A stretch of 64,000 bases of DNA from Rhynochetos jubatus. Its lineage: Eukaryota > Chordata > Aves > Eurypygiformes > Rhynochetidae. Location of the stretch: contig CM050656.1 in assembly GCA_027574665.1 (NCBI GenBank), positions 5,207,001 through 5,271,000 on the forward strand, written 5' to 3'. Positions 38,490-50,363 of this stretch are shown here, piece by piece. Position 1 is the first letter of the stretch. Every line of letters begins with the position of its first letter. The notes under the pieces were generated by a model. It was not told the DNA's origin and made no database searches. It saw only the letters and a program-made list of their open reading frames with translations. Made by a program: the position numbers and the translations under genes.

Positions 38490-41400
38490 TCTTTAATAAA
38501 ACTTTGGCCCTGAGGTCACGTGTCTGAACTGTTTTCTTTTTCTTATGCTCCAGCAGTGATTTCAGAGGTACGTATCCTGCAGCTGCAGCTCCCATGTAAG
38601 CATGGTCCACGCTGCTAATCCTGTGGCAAAGGGATAGGAGAACCTCATGGCCACTTCTCTGGCTCAAAGGCTTGCGTATCTGGGCTGAAGAGGTTAGAGA
38701 AGTAATTCAAGACAAATGCACCTCCTGATAATTACAGGGAATTCTAGACATGGTAGAGATTCTTTGGTTGAGGGACTGATTGACAGATTGCAAGAGGTGT
38801 GCATGTGAATCTCTCCAGTTATGAGCCATGGGTTTGGCTGAAGATGGAAGTTTGGAGTATGGATTAGATCATTCTGCACTATAAGGACACCCCATCCTCC
38901 CGATTTGAGGTCATTCTCTTTCTTCCTGACTCTGTGGGCTGGATTGTCTAAGCAGAAGCACAGTTGCCTCTCAGGATTCATGGTCTATGGTCAGGATGAA
39001 ATCAAGTTTTGAATTCTCAGGGACTGTATGGGCCATGATGGTGACCTGGGAACCACAGGATGAAGTGGAAAAAAGGGCAGAAAGGTTGTGCTGTTCTGTC
39101 CAGATACAGAAGAGACTAAACGGGGGGCAGGGATCATGCCCCAGGCCTGGTTCCCAGCTAAAACCCTGCATGTGTGCTGACTCCCTGCCATTCTCCCACA
39201 GCATATGATTTCCTTTGTACGGAGATCCAGGAAGGTGGTCAAAGATGTTACAAAAGGCTCCATTATGCCCTAATTTCTGGATGATGTCCTGCACTGTATA
39301 TTGGCTATATCCCTTTTTGATTCAGCCCCAGCTGATCCTGAGGAAGGAGGGACCTATAAGAGGGAGGACATCCCTATTGCATCTCTTGGGACACCTCACA
39401 GAGGGTGGACACAATGCTGCTGACCCAGCTGCGGGTAGCTGGGCCAAGCTGGGCATACCATGACAACTTAGGATGGATAAAAATACATCTGCAGCATGTC
39501 CAGGGCTGACTCTTAGGTGTTAGGGAGGGTCATAAGGAATGATATTCAATTTTGGAAGATTGAGTGGAACGTTCCAGTTCTTCCCAAAATATACAGTGGA
39601 AATATTTGGGCTGAGAGAGAACGACTACAGCCAGAGCAGAAGAGAAACAGCAGCAAGTCCCAGTGCTGGCAGTGCTAGAGAAGTTGAGAGCTGACTCAGA
39701 AAGCGAATTATCCTTCACGCTGCCGATTGTAATGTCCTCGCCTGGCCTTTGGTTAATGCATTTCATTAGTGTACCGAGGGCCAAATCCCTAGCTACGGGT
39801 CAAGCCAAGGAGAATATAGGCTTGAACGTGGGGTGACTGGCAACAGAAAAACTTCTCCAGACACTTACTGTGGGCCAGAGGTGAGCTGATCTGTGATTAT
39901 TATTGCAGGCTGGGAGGTGTGGTGTGCTTGGCAGCTGCAGTTTCCATCTGCTTTCATGAGCTGGATGGGGGGAACCAGAGAGGTGAATTCATCCCGGCCA
40001 CTGTCTCCAGGCACCCATGGGCCTGACAAGGATGGTCGCCTTCTGAACAGATGAACCTCCCAGTGGGACAGCCTTTCTTTGTCCCTTTGCACAAGAGGTC
40101 ACCATTATTTGGGAAGGATTTCTCAGAAGAACATTATGGCACCAAGAATCACAGGACAGAACTGTTTCTTTTTCCTTTCCTTTCCTCCTTAGTGTTTTGT
40201 TCCAGAACTTGAACAAAAGACAGTGACCTGCTTGCAGGCTGGCCTGTGGTTGACTATGCACCTACCTCTGCAGCACCTATGGACATTTCAGGTGTTACCA
40301 TAACCAATTAGCCACTAATAATCAACATTATATATAATTATATAATAATCAACAATAATCACTTAAACTAGCAAACAGATTACAACTGGCAGTACCATCA
40401 AGGCACACCAACTTCCTGGGCCCACCAACGCACCGAGGAACACAAAGCCTCTTCTCAGATAAAGATCAGCACATACAAGACCAGTGGCATAAGTCTACAC
40501 AAGTTATTCCTTCCATTTCCGGGAATTTAACCCACTCATCAGCCAGAAGGCCAGCTGCTCTTCTCCTTTTGGCCTTTGCCATATCTAAATATGGGTTAGC
40601 AAGAAGAATTTCAGACAACTTATCCTAAATGGGGCACAGGTTTTTGGGGCATGTCCTACTATACCACCCTTCTCATCAAATCAGGCAATCAGCTGAAGCA
40701 GGACCAGAACCGATTTTAAGGCCACAAGCCCAAATTTTCTTCCCACAGCAACTGGTCATAAAGGGAAAAACACAGTCAGCATGTGTCCAGGGAGCACACC
40801 TGAGTCCCACAGTGTGGGCATCACTGTGGGCTTACCCCAAAGAGATGTGGTAGTGATGCTATTTATGTATTGAGCACCAATTTTTCCCCACCCTCATATC
40901 CAATTTTACTATTTTGGATCATCGGCAGGAAAGCATAAATAAAAACTGTTTAATGTCATGGTCATTTTTCAAGCAGGAAGTGACACTGGTTGACACCCAG
41001 CCATTAACTTGACATGGGGTAGTAAAATCATTTGATTCCACTAGCAGAATTTTATAGGAATTAACCAGCCTTAAGATTTATGGACAATATATTGCTTTCC
41101 CTGTGAAGGCTGGTATAAAAAAAAAATGGAGCATCATCATTACTTATTGTAAAGGGATTTTTTGACTATGGAAACAGAGTCACTTAGGAAACCTTTGCTT
41201 TTCTGTAACACCAACCCAATTTTACTGTAAATAAAAAAAAGGCACATAAAGGTATTTTAGAAGAAGCAGATGTTGTAAAAGGAATAGAGAAAAGGATGGT
41301 TTTTAGTGGTGTGTGAACTTTGCTCTGAAAGAACGAGCAGATGTGTTACAGCCAAAGAGTTGGTGGCCATCGCTCAAGCCTCCAAGGGTTCGCTATTGTC

Positions 41401-42694
41401 TAGTTATCCGATGAAACCTGAGGTGGTCACGAAGGTCTTGGGCCCCATGAATGCCTTCAGCCAGGCCAGGGAGAGGGGAGGATGAAAAGGTAGCCTGCTC
41501 ATCCTAGCCATGTGCCCTAATCCAGCCTCGCTCAGCACAACAGCCAGAGGCCAGCAAAGACTCTTGTGGACTCGGGCTCTGAACTGCATCCTCCCAGTCC
41601 CATTCTGCAAAGCTGAACTAACACACACAATACCACGTCAGCTAAGCGAGCTGTTTGCATGCATTAGGACTCTCTCCCCAAGCACAAGTTTGCAGCTCAC
41701 CCTCTAAATCGTAGGCGTCTTAAAATAACAAACATGGTTGTGCATGCAAAGAGGGAGCGTGTGCAGAGGGGAACTCTGCCAAGTAGTGATCACGTACATT
41801 TTTCCTCGCAGCAGGCTCCAACCCCGGGTGGCAGCAGAGCAGTACTGCCCTATCTCCCACTGCTGGCCACCCGGGTGAAGTTTCCCCTCCAGCTGGGTGG
41901 AAGTACATGGAGATCTGTATCACGCTGCAGTCAGTAACACCACATCAATCAGGATACCACCCTCTTGAGATGGGCCAACCGACTCAAGCCTGTGCTGGCA
42001 GGCTCTGCCAGCTCCCCCGATAGTGTCGCCCCACAGAGGGGTCAGCTCCTTACACCACCGCCTTGCTCCTTCATGCTCAGCCGCTGTCTTGCTCAAACAC
42101 TCAGGTTTCACGCTCATTTTCCCAACGCTATTTAAAATGCTGCAGGGGTCTTCCCAGAACCTTCAGACAGGAGCGAAACCCGGATGCTTGCATGACAGGT
42201 CCCACCAAGAGGTGGCCAAAGTACTAATGATGAGCAGAGGAAGGACGATGCTCGAGTAAGAGCCCTGGGGAAGGGATGAGTTTCTGGAAAAGATCTGGCA
42301 GATCCCAGAACGGCCATCCTTGTTCCCTTAGGTCAGGCCCCACCACCAGATGCACCCAGGGAGCCACCTCCTGCATGAGGAGCACCCCAACCAACACATC
42401 CAAATTTGATCACTACAGTGCCTGAGCTAACAAGGTGAAAGCTGACACATTATTATGGGCATAGCTATGCATTAACAGGCTCAGGTGGCTTCTGGCTTAC
42501 ATCCCATCACCTTGGAGCAAGGTGGAGCTAGTCCTGATCCACACACAGAGCCAAAAGCTTATTACTGTTCTCATGTCTGCATTGCCTCTGCGACGCCTCA
42601 CAGCCTCAGCCGAAATTCCTGCACGAACCAACCCACAGCAAGAGGGCCTCTGCATCAAGGAGATTTATATGCTCGACAGCAGGAGATTTTTGGG

Positions 42695-42820
42695 GGAGCA
42701 GATGTAGAGAGAGAGGGTCATGCAAGGTCACATGGGAAATACATGGCAGAGGCAGGAACTTAGCCCGGTTGAACTAAATTCTTGCTCAATGGCAAAACCA
42801 CAGGACCATCCTCCCTCTTA
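42695..42820 (+). mobile_element. MIR-like ancient SINE relic
   Basis: The stretch follows the conserved core and 3' half of old amniote tRNA-derived SINEs (MIR type). In order it shows a GAGAGAGAGGGTCATG part (GAGAGGTTAAGTGACTTG in the recalled consensus), CAAGGTCACATGGGAAATAC, GGCAGAGGCAGGAACTTAG, a CCCGGTTGAACTAAATTCTT part and ACCACAGGACCATCCTCCCT. These blocks correspond to the GGTCACACAG, GGCAGAGCCAGGAATTGAACC and ACCAC-GACCATCC-TCCTCT landmarks. Such elements have been inactive since early amniote evolution. A second, more decayed copy is at 61285-61410. Confidence 0.75.
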
Positions 42821-45782
42821 AAGGAGGTTTTTCCATGCCCTAACAAGCCTGGTGAGGAACTTAATGACATCTGTGTGCTCTTGCCTGAGCAAGGACCTCA
42901 TGATTTGGCTGGATGCCATGAAAAGAGATGTCCAAAAGTTATGAAAATAAAGGTATTTATCTTCATTGTTAGAAATAGAGACTGAGCCTTTTATTTCTCT
43001 CTCCTGGAGGATTAAGCTCACAGATTTACAAAGAACTGGTTGATTACCAAAATAAATACATTGCCATGCCAATTTATAGGACACAAATGTAGGAAACCCA
43101 TCCAACCAAATCAGGCAAAGTGTAATTCATGTGAGAGCCCTCAGCATGTGCAAAGGGCACAGTGCATGTGGAACAAAGTACATAGGGAAAACATGCTAGA
43201 ATCCTCTATCTGCAGGAACAATTCCCAGTGCAGCATACAATGCAGCTATAAAATAAATGGCTTGGCTCTCCACTGGAGGCAAAGCCCAACTGCTCTCAAT
43301 GAGAAGGAGGATCATGTGTCTTTATAATGAGAATTCAGTCATTTTTAAATGTTGGCTTTGCTCGTATCACCACCAAATCTGTCTGCAGAGCTGACAGGCT
43401 GCAGACTTCATTTGGATTTCTAACTGTGATTATACATGGCAGTGATGGATACCACAGGGTTTTCGGGGGCTTAAGGTTTAGGCCTGGCTTTTGTTTTTCA
43501 GTTGTTTGGGGCTTGGGATTGAGGGGTCTGTTGGGGTATTTTTAGTGTCACTGTCCAATGAGGCTTAAAGAGCTCTTTCCTCATTTTAATAGTTCTGATA
43601 ATGCACAGAGATGAAAGCAGACCCTGAACAAGTTCTTCTTTATATTGGCAAAGCCACCCCTTCTGCGAGGAAACCCAAGAGCAGTTTCTGCTTTCAGTGC
43701 TCAGTGAGATGGAGCAGAACATGTTTACTGAGGCTGAATGTAGCATTGCCCTCAGAGGTGTAAGCACCACCCTTTGCAGCAAAGGTGATCCTCAGAGCAC
43801 TAAAACATCTGCTTGCTCAGTAAAAAAAAAAAAAAGAAACACCACACTAATGTTCAGGAGCATGGCACGGTCAAGAGTTAAGGGAACTTTTCCTCTCTGT
43901 TGTTTCTTACAAGGCAGAATCCTTTTCTATACCAATAGCACATACAGGAGAGATGCATTTCACAATCAGACCAGCTCCTTCCACAGCCCAAACTGAACAC
44001 ACAGTTGTGCATTTGAAAATGAGGTAGCCTTCAAGTCACCCTTAAACCCACATTTGGGGGCTGTTCTTTCCCTGACATCCACCTCAGATTACAAGGCTAC
44101 AGACAGGCACAGCATTTGCACTAAGGTGGGATGCAAAGCAAGAGACTATAGCAGCACAGCACAGGGGTGTCCAAGGCTTTACAAGAGATGGACACAGGTA
44201 GGGTATCTGCAAATTTAAAACTCAGTGTCTTCCAATCTTTATGCCTACAGTTAAGACTAAAGAGAAGTTTGTCTGATCACTGCTGGGGGAATCAAGCAAA
44301 TGCTATGATCTCTAGGGATCAGAGCCTGGTCTCCAATGCAAAAATCAAGCGGCATAACTTCAACTCTTATGAGGGTGTTCTCCACATATCCTGAGGAGAC
44401 CATCCCTGCATTCATGACACCAGACATTTGGAAAACAGCAATCCACATATTAGTCTGATCTGGAGAATCGTTATGCAGACTGGAGCTTGGGCACACGCAA
44501 GAAAGTGGCGGTGACTTGACTGTTGCTGCACTGGAGACAAGTTAAATGCACCCAAATCAGTGAGCTGATGACACGCATCGAGGTCACAGTATGTTCTTTG
44601 CAAGCGGACACGAAGCAACCTCGAGAATTGGTTCAGATTAGTTGCCAAGAGCAAACGTGCCCAGCTGAGCTGATCTGGCATGCCACAGGGCTGAGTCAGT
44701 AGGGGGGATCCCTCCCGTACTTCACAGCACCACACAGGCCAAGGAGCTGGATAACACCGTGGCCTTCAGAGCAGCAGTGCATGGCCAGGTAGTGTAAAAG
44801 CAGCTCAGGAACATCTAGACCTCACCACAGCCCTTGCAGAGACGGGAACACTGCAAGATGCTGTTCATTCTTTGTGCAGGGGAGGAAGGCTGAATGCAAT
44901 GCTTCTGGGACCCCCATCCCTACAGGGAATATTATCCTGCCACTACATCCATAGAAAATGTAAAGGCAGCAAGGACCATTCCACACTCCAAATCACACTA
45001 AAGCATGGATTGCCCCGAGGTAGCCCCAAAGTTCAGCAGCAGCACAGCTATATCACTCCCAGTACCCCCACGCAGTGCTGCCATGGCACAGACCTGCTGC
45101 AAGTGGTGTATAAAGGGAAGTGCACAGCAGAGCCAAGCAGGGCTCTGACTCTGCTCAGCAGCATGCCAACCCCGTTGACCCAGCGCTCCTTCCCCAGCTT
45201 TAGCCATCTGTGCACAGGCCTCCAGGCCAAAGTGAGAGGAGCCTTCCCAGTTGCAGCTTTCGGAGCAGGCCAAAGCCTCTGTACATTGTGAGCTGCAAAA
45301 TATATGAACTCCCAGGCTTTACACGAGCCTCACTCTTCTGTGCAGTATCATATGGCTTTTGGATTTGTCTGCCCTGTCCACCTCTCCCATGTGTTTCCGA
45401 TAATTGCTTACATATGGAGGGGTTTCTCCTGCTTGCCCTTAGAAGGGACCTGCTGTTGTTCTCCCCCTTCTTAGACGAGGCTATGGACGTACACATCATT
45501 TTTATTGGTGTATTTTATTGCCCCTACTTCTTTACAGTGCACACCACCGGTCTCCCCAGCCTTCCCTTTCAGTCCACTGTTTGCTGTTGCCTCTCTGTTA
45601 GGTCTCCTCATTCCCCATCCTTCTCAGTCGAAACAGGGGCCCCTAATTAAGAGAATGCCTTATAAATCTCTCTGCATCCAAATAAGATCCAGAGCCTGGC
45701 TGGGGAGACAGATCTGGAGACAGTGGGTAGGTCTGGCATTCCTCATGTTGCATACAGGCTTTTCTTTAGCATCGCTCTGCTT
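42821..45782. other. Non-coding DNA, no gene seen
   Basis: About 3 kb without a supportable gene. Open frames reach about 146 codons on overlapping strands. An A14 tract is at 43822-43835; no AATAAA or retrocopy body was seen immediately before it. Confidence 0.6.
43822..43835. repeat. A14 homopolymer
   Basis: Fourteen A bases followed by GAAAC. It is a simple tract. Confidence 0.85.
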
Positions 45783-45845
45783 GGCACGTGAGCTTGGGTC
45801 TCAGCAGCAGCACACTGCCGGTGCCGAGACCCAAGCTTACGTGCC
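45783..45845. ncRNA. Hairpin-forming inverted repeat, possible miRNA-like
   Basis: The left arm, 45783-45802, begins GGCACGTGAGC. The right arm, 45826-45845, ends AGCTTACGTGCC. They pair over 20 consecutive positions: 19 are Watson-Crick and the eighth pair from the base is a G-T wobble. The loop is 23 bases and can itself close a short GCAC/GTGC stem. A stem of this quality is the most striking structure in the window, and length and loop fit a microRNA-type precursor. The pairing does not extend below the 20-bp stem, whereas typical animal precursors have about 30 paired positions, which argues against canonical Drosha processing. I do not recognise it as a known miRNA. A fold-back transposon relic or a chance palindrome remain possible. 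If transcribed, either strand could fold. Confidence 0.35.
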
Positions 45846-47176
45846 CGCTGCTTACAGCAAGAAGCTATGAAAGGGAGAGGCTGGAGACCACCCTCTTGGA
45901 CCCCAGATCTTGTTTATGCAGAGAAAAGACCCAAAATGGGATGCTGACCCTGCAGGAGAGGCAGTCACCTCTTCTAGGGCAGACCCTTGGTACAGGAAAC
46001 AAGCTGCATTCAGGGCAGGTCCTACCCTCAAACCCCCCATGACCAACCCAAAAGCCAGGATGGAGGTTGATGCTACAAAGCATGGATACAGCTTTGCACC
46101 CAGTTTTACAGTGACTGGTGCAAGGCAGCTCCCAGTTCAGCACACCCAGCCCATACTCAGTCTACCACCCAAGCCCCCATGGAGGCACCTAAGAGGCTTG
46201 CCCTGATTTAGGGCTCCTGGGTTGCTCTCTGCTCTTTCCATTGGTGCTGTGTGTGCACAGGCCTTAACCCAGGCAGGATCACCCTGCTGAGACAGCAGCC
46301 TCTGACTTAGGCATTGCATCGCACAAATTATCTGTCCGAAGCAGAATACCCGAATATGGCCCTTAAAACTCACAGAAACACCAAGCACCTCGCTGAAAAC
46401 CTGCTCCTTGTAGAAGAGTGGTGCTGGAGGCACTGTAACTCAAAAAGCACAAAGGATAATAGTGGCCCAAGACAGGAAAAAACCACCCCACTAAATCACC
46501 ACGTTCCTTTTGTCAGTGCTTGCCCACAGTCATGACTTTTGATCAATACTGTGCCTGCCCAGGGACTTAAGCTCAGCCTCCAGCGGTGTCTCTGCATTAC
46601 ACTTGCACACAATAATTTCCTCGGTGTACACATCGCTGGAAACACAGCCGGTGCCAGAATTCCCTGATACCAAATCCCTCCTTGGGCCAGTGCCCAGCAC
46701 TCTGAAAGGGCCGTCAACATCTGGAAGCAGTGATACTGCACATCTGTGAGACCCTCAGAATTACAGGATGGAGAGAGAACTACCTACAGGATTACTTATG
46801 TTGATAATTAAATCCCAAATAGCAGAACGCTATACGTACTCACCTTCCCTAACTCCGTAATCCTTGAACTATCACATGACCTGTACATGATGCTGCTGCT
46901 GTAAACAACCCTTGGGGTAGGAATAGGTGGAAGTTTTGCTTGCGCTTGTAATAGAAGTGCAGCTGGGGAGCCTAAGTGGGTAGGATAAATTTAAAGAAAA
47001 CATCTCTAATTATCAAGGGACTGACTTTGAGTCTCTTATTCATGTGGTGTAGTAACCAAGCAGGTCATGGCACCAGTTATCAGCATGACTCAGGGTGCTG
47101 GATCCAGGCTTTAACCACAACCAGGACCTCTAGGACCAAACTAGGGTCATATAAACTTCTCCAGACTTCCCACAAA

Positions 47177-47210
47177 TTTGGGAAATTCATTTACCCTCTC
47201 AGGCTTTACA
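47177..47210 (-). mobile_element. Possible MIR/L2-like relic, antisense
   Basis: TTTGGGAAATTCATTTACCC followed by TCTCAGGCTTTA resembles the reverse complement of the MIR/L2 landmark CTTGGGCAAGTCACTTAACC-TCTC-GCCTCA. Roughly three quarters of positions agree over about 31 bases. The flanks do not clearly continue the consensus, so this is weak. Confidence 0.3.
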
Positions 47211-49145
47211 AGACACGGCTTTTCTGCTGTACCCAACAAGACACCTTCATGCTTCTAGCACACTGCTTTTCTGGATGCCCGGTACGGAGGAGCACAAAAG
47301 AATAGCTTGTGGTTTCAGTTGGGTTGAAAATATTCCTTAGTCATAATTCTGACATAATTTATACCAGCCAGATTTTTGCAGACACTCACATACACACATC
47401 AGATGTAGGAGGAACCCCACTGACACCAGTGAGGCTGCTTTGGCACCCGATGCTAACTGTTTGCTGCACCAATGTTTCAGGAATTTGCAACAGGAGTTTT
47501 ATCAAGTCAACAAAGTCATAGGTGTCAAAGAGAATTTAAGACAGTATCTACTTCAACTGCTGATTTAGTGTACTAACACCTCCTGCTTGGCTCAAGGACT
47601 ATGAAAATTCAGAGACATAAGTATATTTTTCTATTCTGTTTACATTCTTTATGCAAAATTCACTATTTCCTAGCCAAGATCAGGGATCTCAATCACCCCA
47701 GATACCCCAGGAGCTTGAGGAAACATTTCTCCATGGTGATTCTGAACAGAAGAGACATCTAGACCAACAAAACTCCACTGATACAGGCTATAGAGTAGCA
47801 GAAGCCACCTGTACACACTAAGAACCATCCTGCTGGATGTGATATATGCACTCCAGACAGATAACAATTTGCACAAAGAACAACATTTGCAACCATAACG
47901 CAAAACACAAGGTAAAGGGGCTTTCTGACCCCTGCCTCTTTGATCTGAGACCTAGGCTCATTACAGTTATTTTCTAAGTCATCACAGATAAATACTGTTG
48001 TGCATTTTCAATGACCCCAATCAAAAGCTTTTCCAAAATCAGAAGCTCGCAGGACTGCAGTGCAGTAGCCTTCAGGAGTACGTTTTGGAGAGGGTGGGGG
48101 AGGCTTTTGCTCTTTTGCTAGTGAATAAACCCATTCCGTGGACACCCAGTACTGAAATGATGGGAGATCTGGGTTCAAAAGGAGGTTTTTTTGTTTTGCC
48201 GTAAATCCTATTTATGGCTTAGGGTGCAGCTGATACGCCGTTAGCTTTTATTTCATTGATAATTCTGTGATTGTAGTTGAAACCTTGCAACTTAATGAGC
48301 TGATGTTATTACTCATACTGTGTGGCCATCTGGAACCAGTTTGGCCGGAGAGCCCAAAGCACCAAAAGCCACCTGTAATGCATTAAGCCTCAGCCCAGTA
48401 CCAGCTCCGTGGATTTGAAAAGCCAGGCCTGCATAAATACTAACCTGTGAGAATGTAATTGGAGAAGTGATATTTAAGAACTTATAGTTTGCCAGAAATG
48501 CTCATTCTCAGGGGAACGTATGCAGCGGCTTAAAGCTTAAAGCCAAACGGTTTTTAGTTTCAACATTGTGAATCAAGAAAAATCATTGCATATGGATGTC
48601 GTTGGACTGTCCAAACCACTAGGTCTATCCAAACAGGCCAAGCTCTGCCAGGGCTTTTCAAAACGAAGGCTCCCTCCTAGCACCTGAGCCTCACATTGCA
48701 CATGTTGCTTATTACCGAGGTACTATCTCGAGACATCGCTCCAAAGGGACTGAAGTAATAAGGGGTAAACGTTTCATAATGCTTTATAGTCGCCAAAAAA
48801 CACGCAGCTACCACAAACAGCAAAAAACCTAATAATTACAGAGCTCTCATGCACAACAGATAACACCCAACCATTTGGAAAGGCACAAAACAGCCTCTAA
48901 ACACCCCAACAAAACTTTCCACTGAATACTGTGAACAGATACGAGCTGCTTCTGGGCCAAAAAAAAAAGAAGTAGAGCGACCACATTACCTGAAAGTCCT
49001 TGCTGTGTCCTGAGCAGACCCATCCTCAGCGGCCTTCTCCTGGGAGAGCGCGTGAGCTGGAGTCACTGGTGGTTCAGGCACTGATGCACCGAAAAGAGAG
49101 GCTGTGTTGGCAGAGACATCAAGTAGCTCCTCTCTGCTCGTTAAC

Positions 49146-49161
49146 TGATTTACACCAGCTG
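49146..49161. repeat. Short relic motif shared with 37279
   Basis: TGATTTACACCAGCTG, identical to 37279-37294, continuing here as AGGGTGTGAGTCACTG. The continuation GCTGAGG agrees with the ATTTACACCAGCTGAGGATC-type end of an old archosaur/turtle repeat. It is probably the end of a decayed dispersed element. Confidence 0.4.
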
Positions 49162-50363
49162 AGGGTGTGAGTCACTGCTCAGATTTCAGAGATTCGGGTG
49201 AAATACAATTCAAGTAAAATACCTTTTTTCCCTTTGATTTTTCAAAATCCTTTTGGCATTTCAATGGTAAAAATCACATTGGGAATTGCTTAACTGTTAC
49301 CTAAAGCCCCTGGTTCAGTTAAAGACACACAAAGCTCTGATGCTTCAAGGTAGGAGCGCGAACCACAGAGCAATGCAGATGGCTCAGCTCTTGCAAGGGT
49401 TTTAATTTCTTTTCTTTCCCTGTTTTCCTGCACAAGGGGCCTTTATGGAGCAAATATAAATGGTTGGCTTTATTCTCACACACATTTCCTTCTTCTACCA
49501 ACCAAAGACGGGGCAGAGAACTCAACCAAATCTACATATTATTCCTCTTCATTCAACTACAGATACTTCCTAGCGTAACCATCCCCAATGCTTCCCTGAA
49601 AGCAAGACATGATAACTCTGTCTTATAAGAAAATGAGACCTCTTCTACCTGAGCCGCCTCTTTTCCAAGATTTGGCTCCTTCTTTGCACCGTGTCAGAGC
49701 GGTGACGTGAACTTCGAGGAAAGAGGCTTTGCAAGGGGTAATTCAGTGCACGGCTGATCTGCTTCAGCCCTGGTTTGGGTTGGTAATCAGGAGCGCCCTT
49801 TCTGAGCGCAGTTTCTCATCCCTGTAGCAAGTGGCCAGCCCTTACCAGGGAGCAATTAGGCAGGCAGAAACACAATGGAATAAGGAAAGCAGCCCGACTG
49901 TGTCAGTGAAGACCTTTCAGTGGACTCAGGAAAAATACTTCTCTGAAGACTGTAGACCGCAGACCGCAGCAGTGCGAATGCCGGAGCACGTGGGAGCTGG
50001 AAACCAAAGCTGTAAAGAAGCGTACTCTGTGCTCAGTTACAACCTCATCCAGAGAGTCAGCCAGAATGGAGAATTTTCCTTTAAGTGATTGATTTTTTTT
50101 TTTATGAAACTCTTTACAAATTGTTGAATTCAGGAAATAAAAAGTACCACTTGCTTTTCCCAGGCTGTGCTTGTATTACGCATGGAAACCTGTTCAGAAA
50201 CCCTCTGTAGATGAGTGGACAACAGCTGTGCTGGAAGAAGGGAGAAGACTAAATGCTCCTACTTTTGATGGCCTCCCCCATCCCCACATCATGGAGTCAT
50301 TTCCCACTGGGCTCCAAGGCTTCCTCAGACCACAGTTAGAGACTGGTAAAACATACCAAAGAC

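Larger units (their letters stand above)
36771..42694. other. Non-coding DNA, no gene seen
   Basis: About 5.9 kb without a supportable gene. It contains an AT-rich island around 37941-37980, a (TA)n run at 38477-38489, an AT-rich patch near 40327-40350 and a 16-base motif, TGATTTACACCAGCTG, at 37279-37294 that recurs at 49146. Open frames reach about 138 codons, without recognisable domains. Confidence 0.6.
45846..50363. other. Non-coding DNA, no gene seen
   Basis: About 4.5 kb without a supportable gene. It holds a faint MIR or L2-like antisense patch at 47177-47210 and the shared 16-base relic at 49146-49161. Open frames are at most about 109 codons and none resembles a known family. A T11 run lies at 50093-50103, shortly before the LTR. 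Confidence 0.6.

Noticed and set aside
47418..47455. Possible palindromic repeat relic (AACCCCACTGACACCAGTGAGG)
   Set aside because: The local symmetry is real, but agreement with the recalled repeat is too short to separate from chance.
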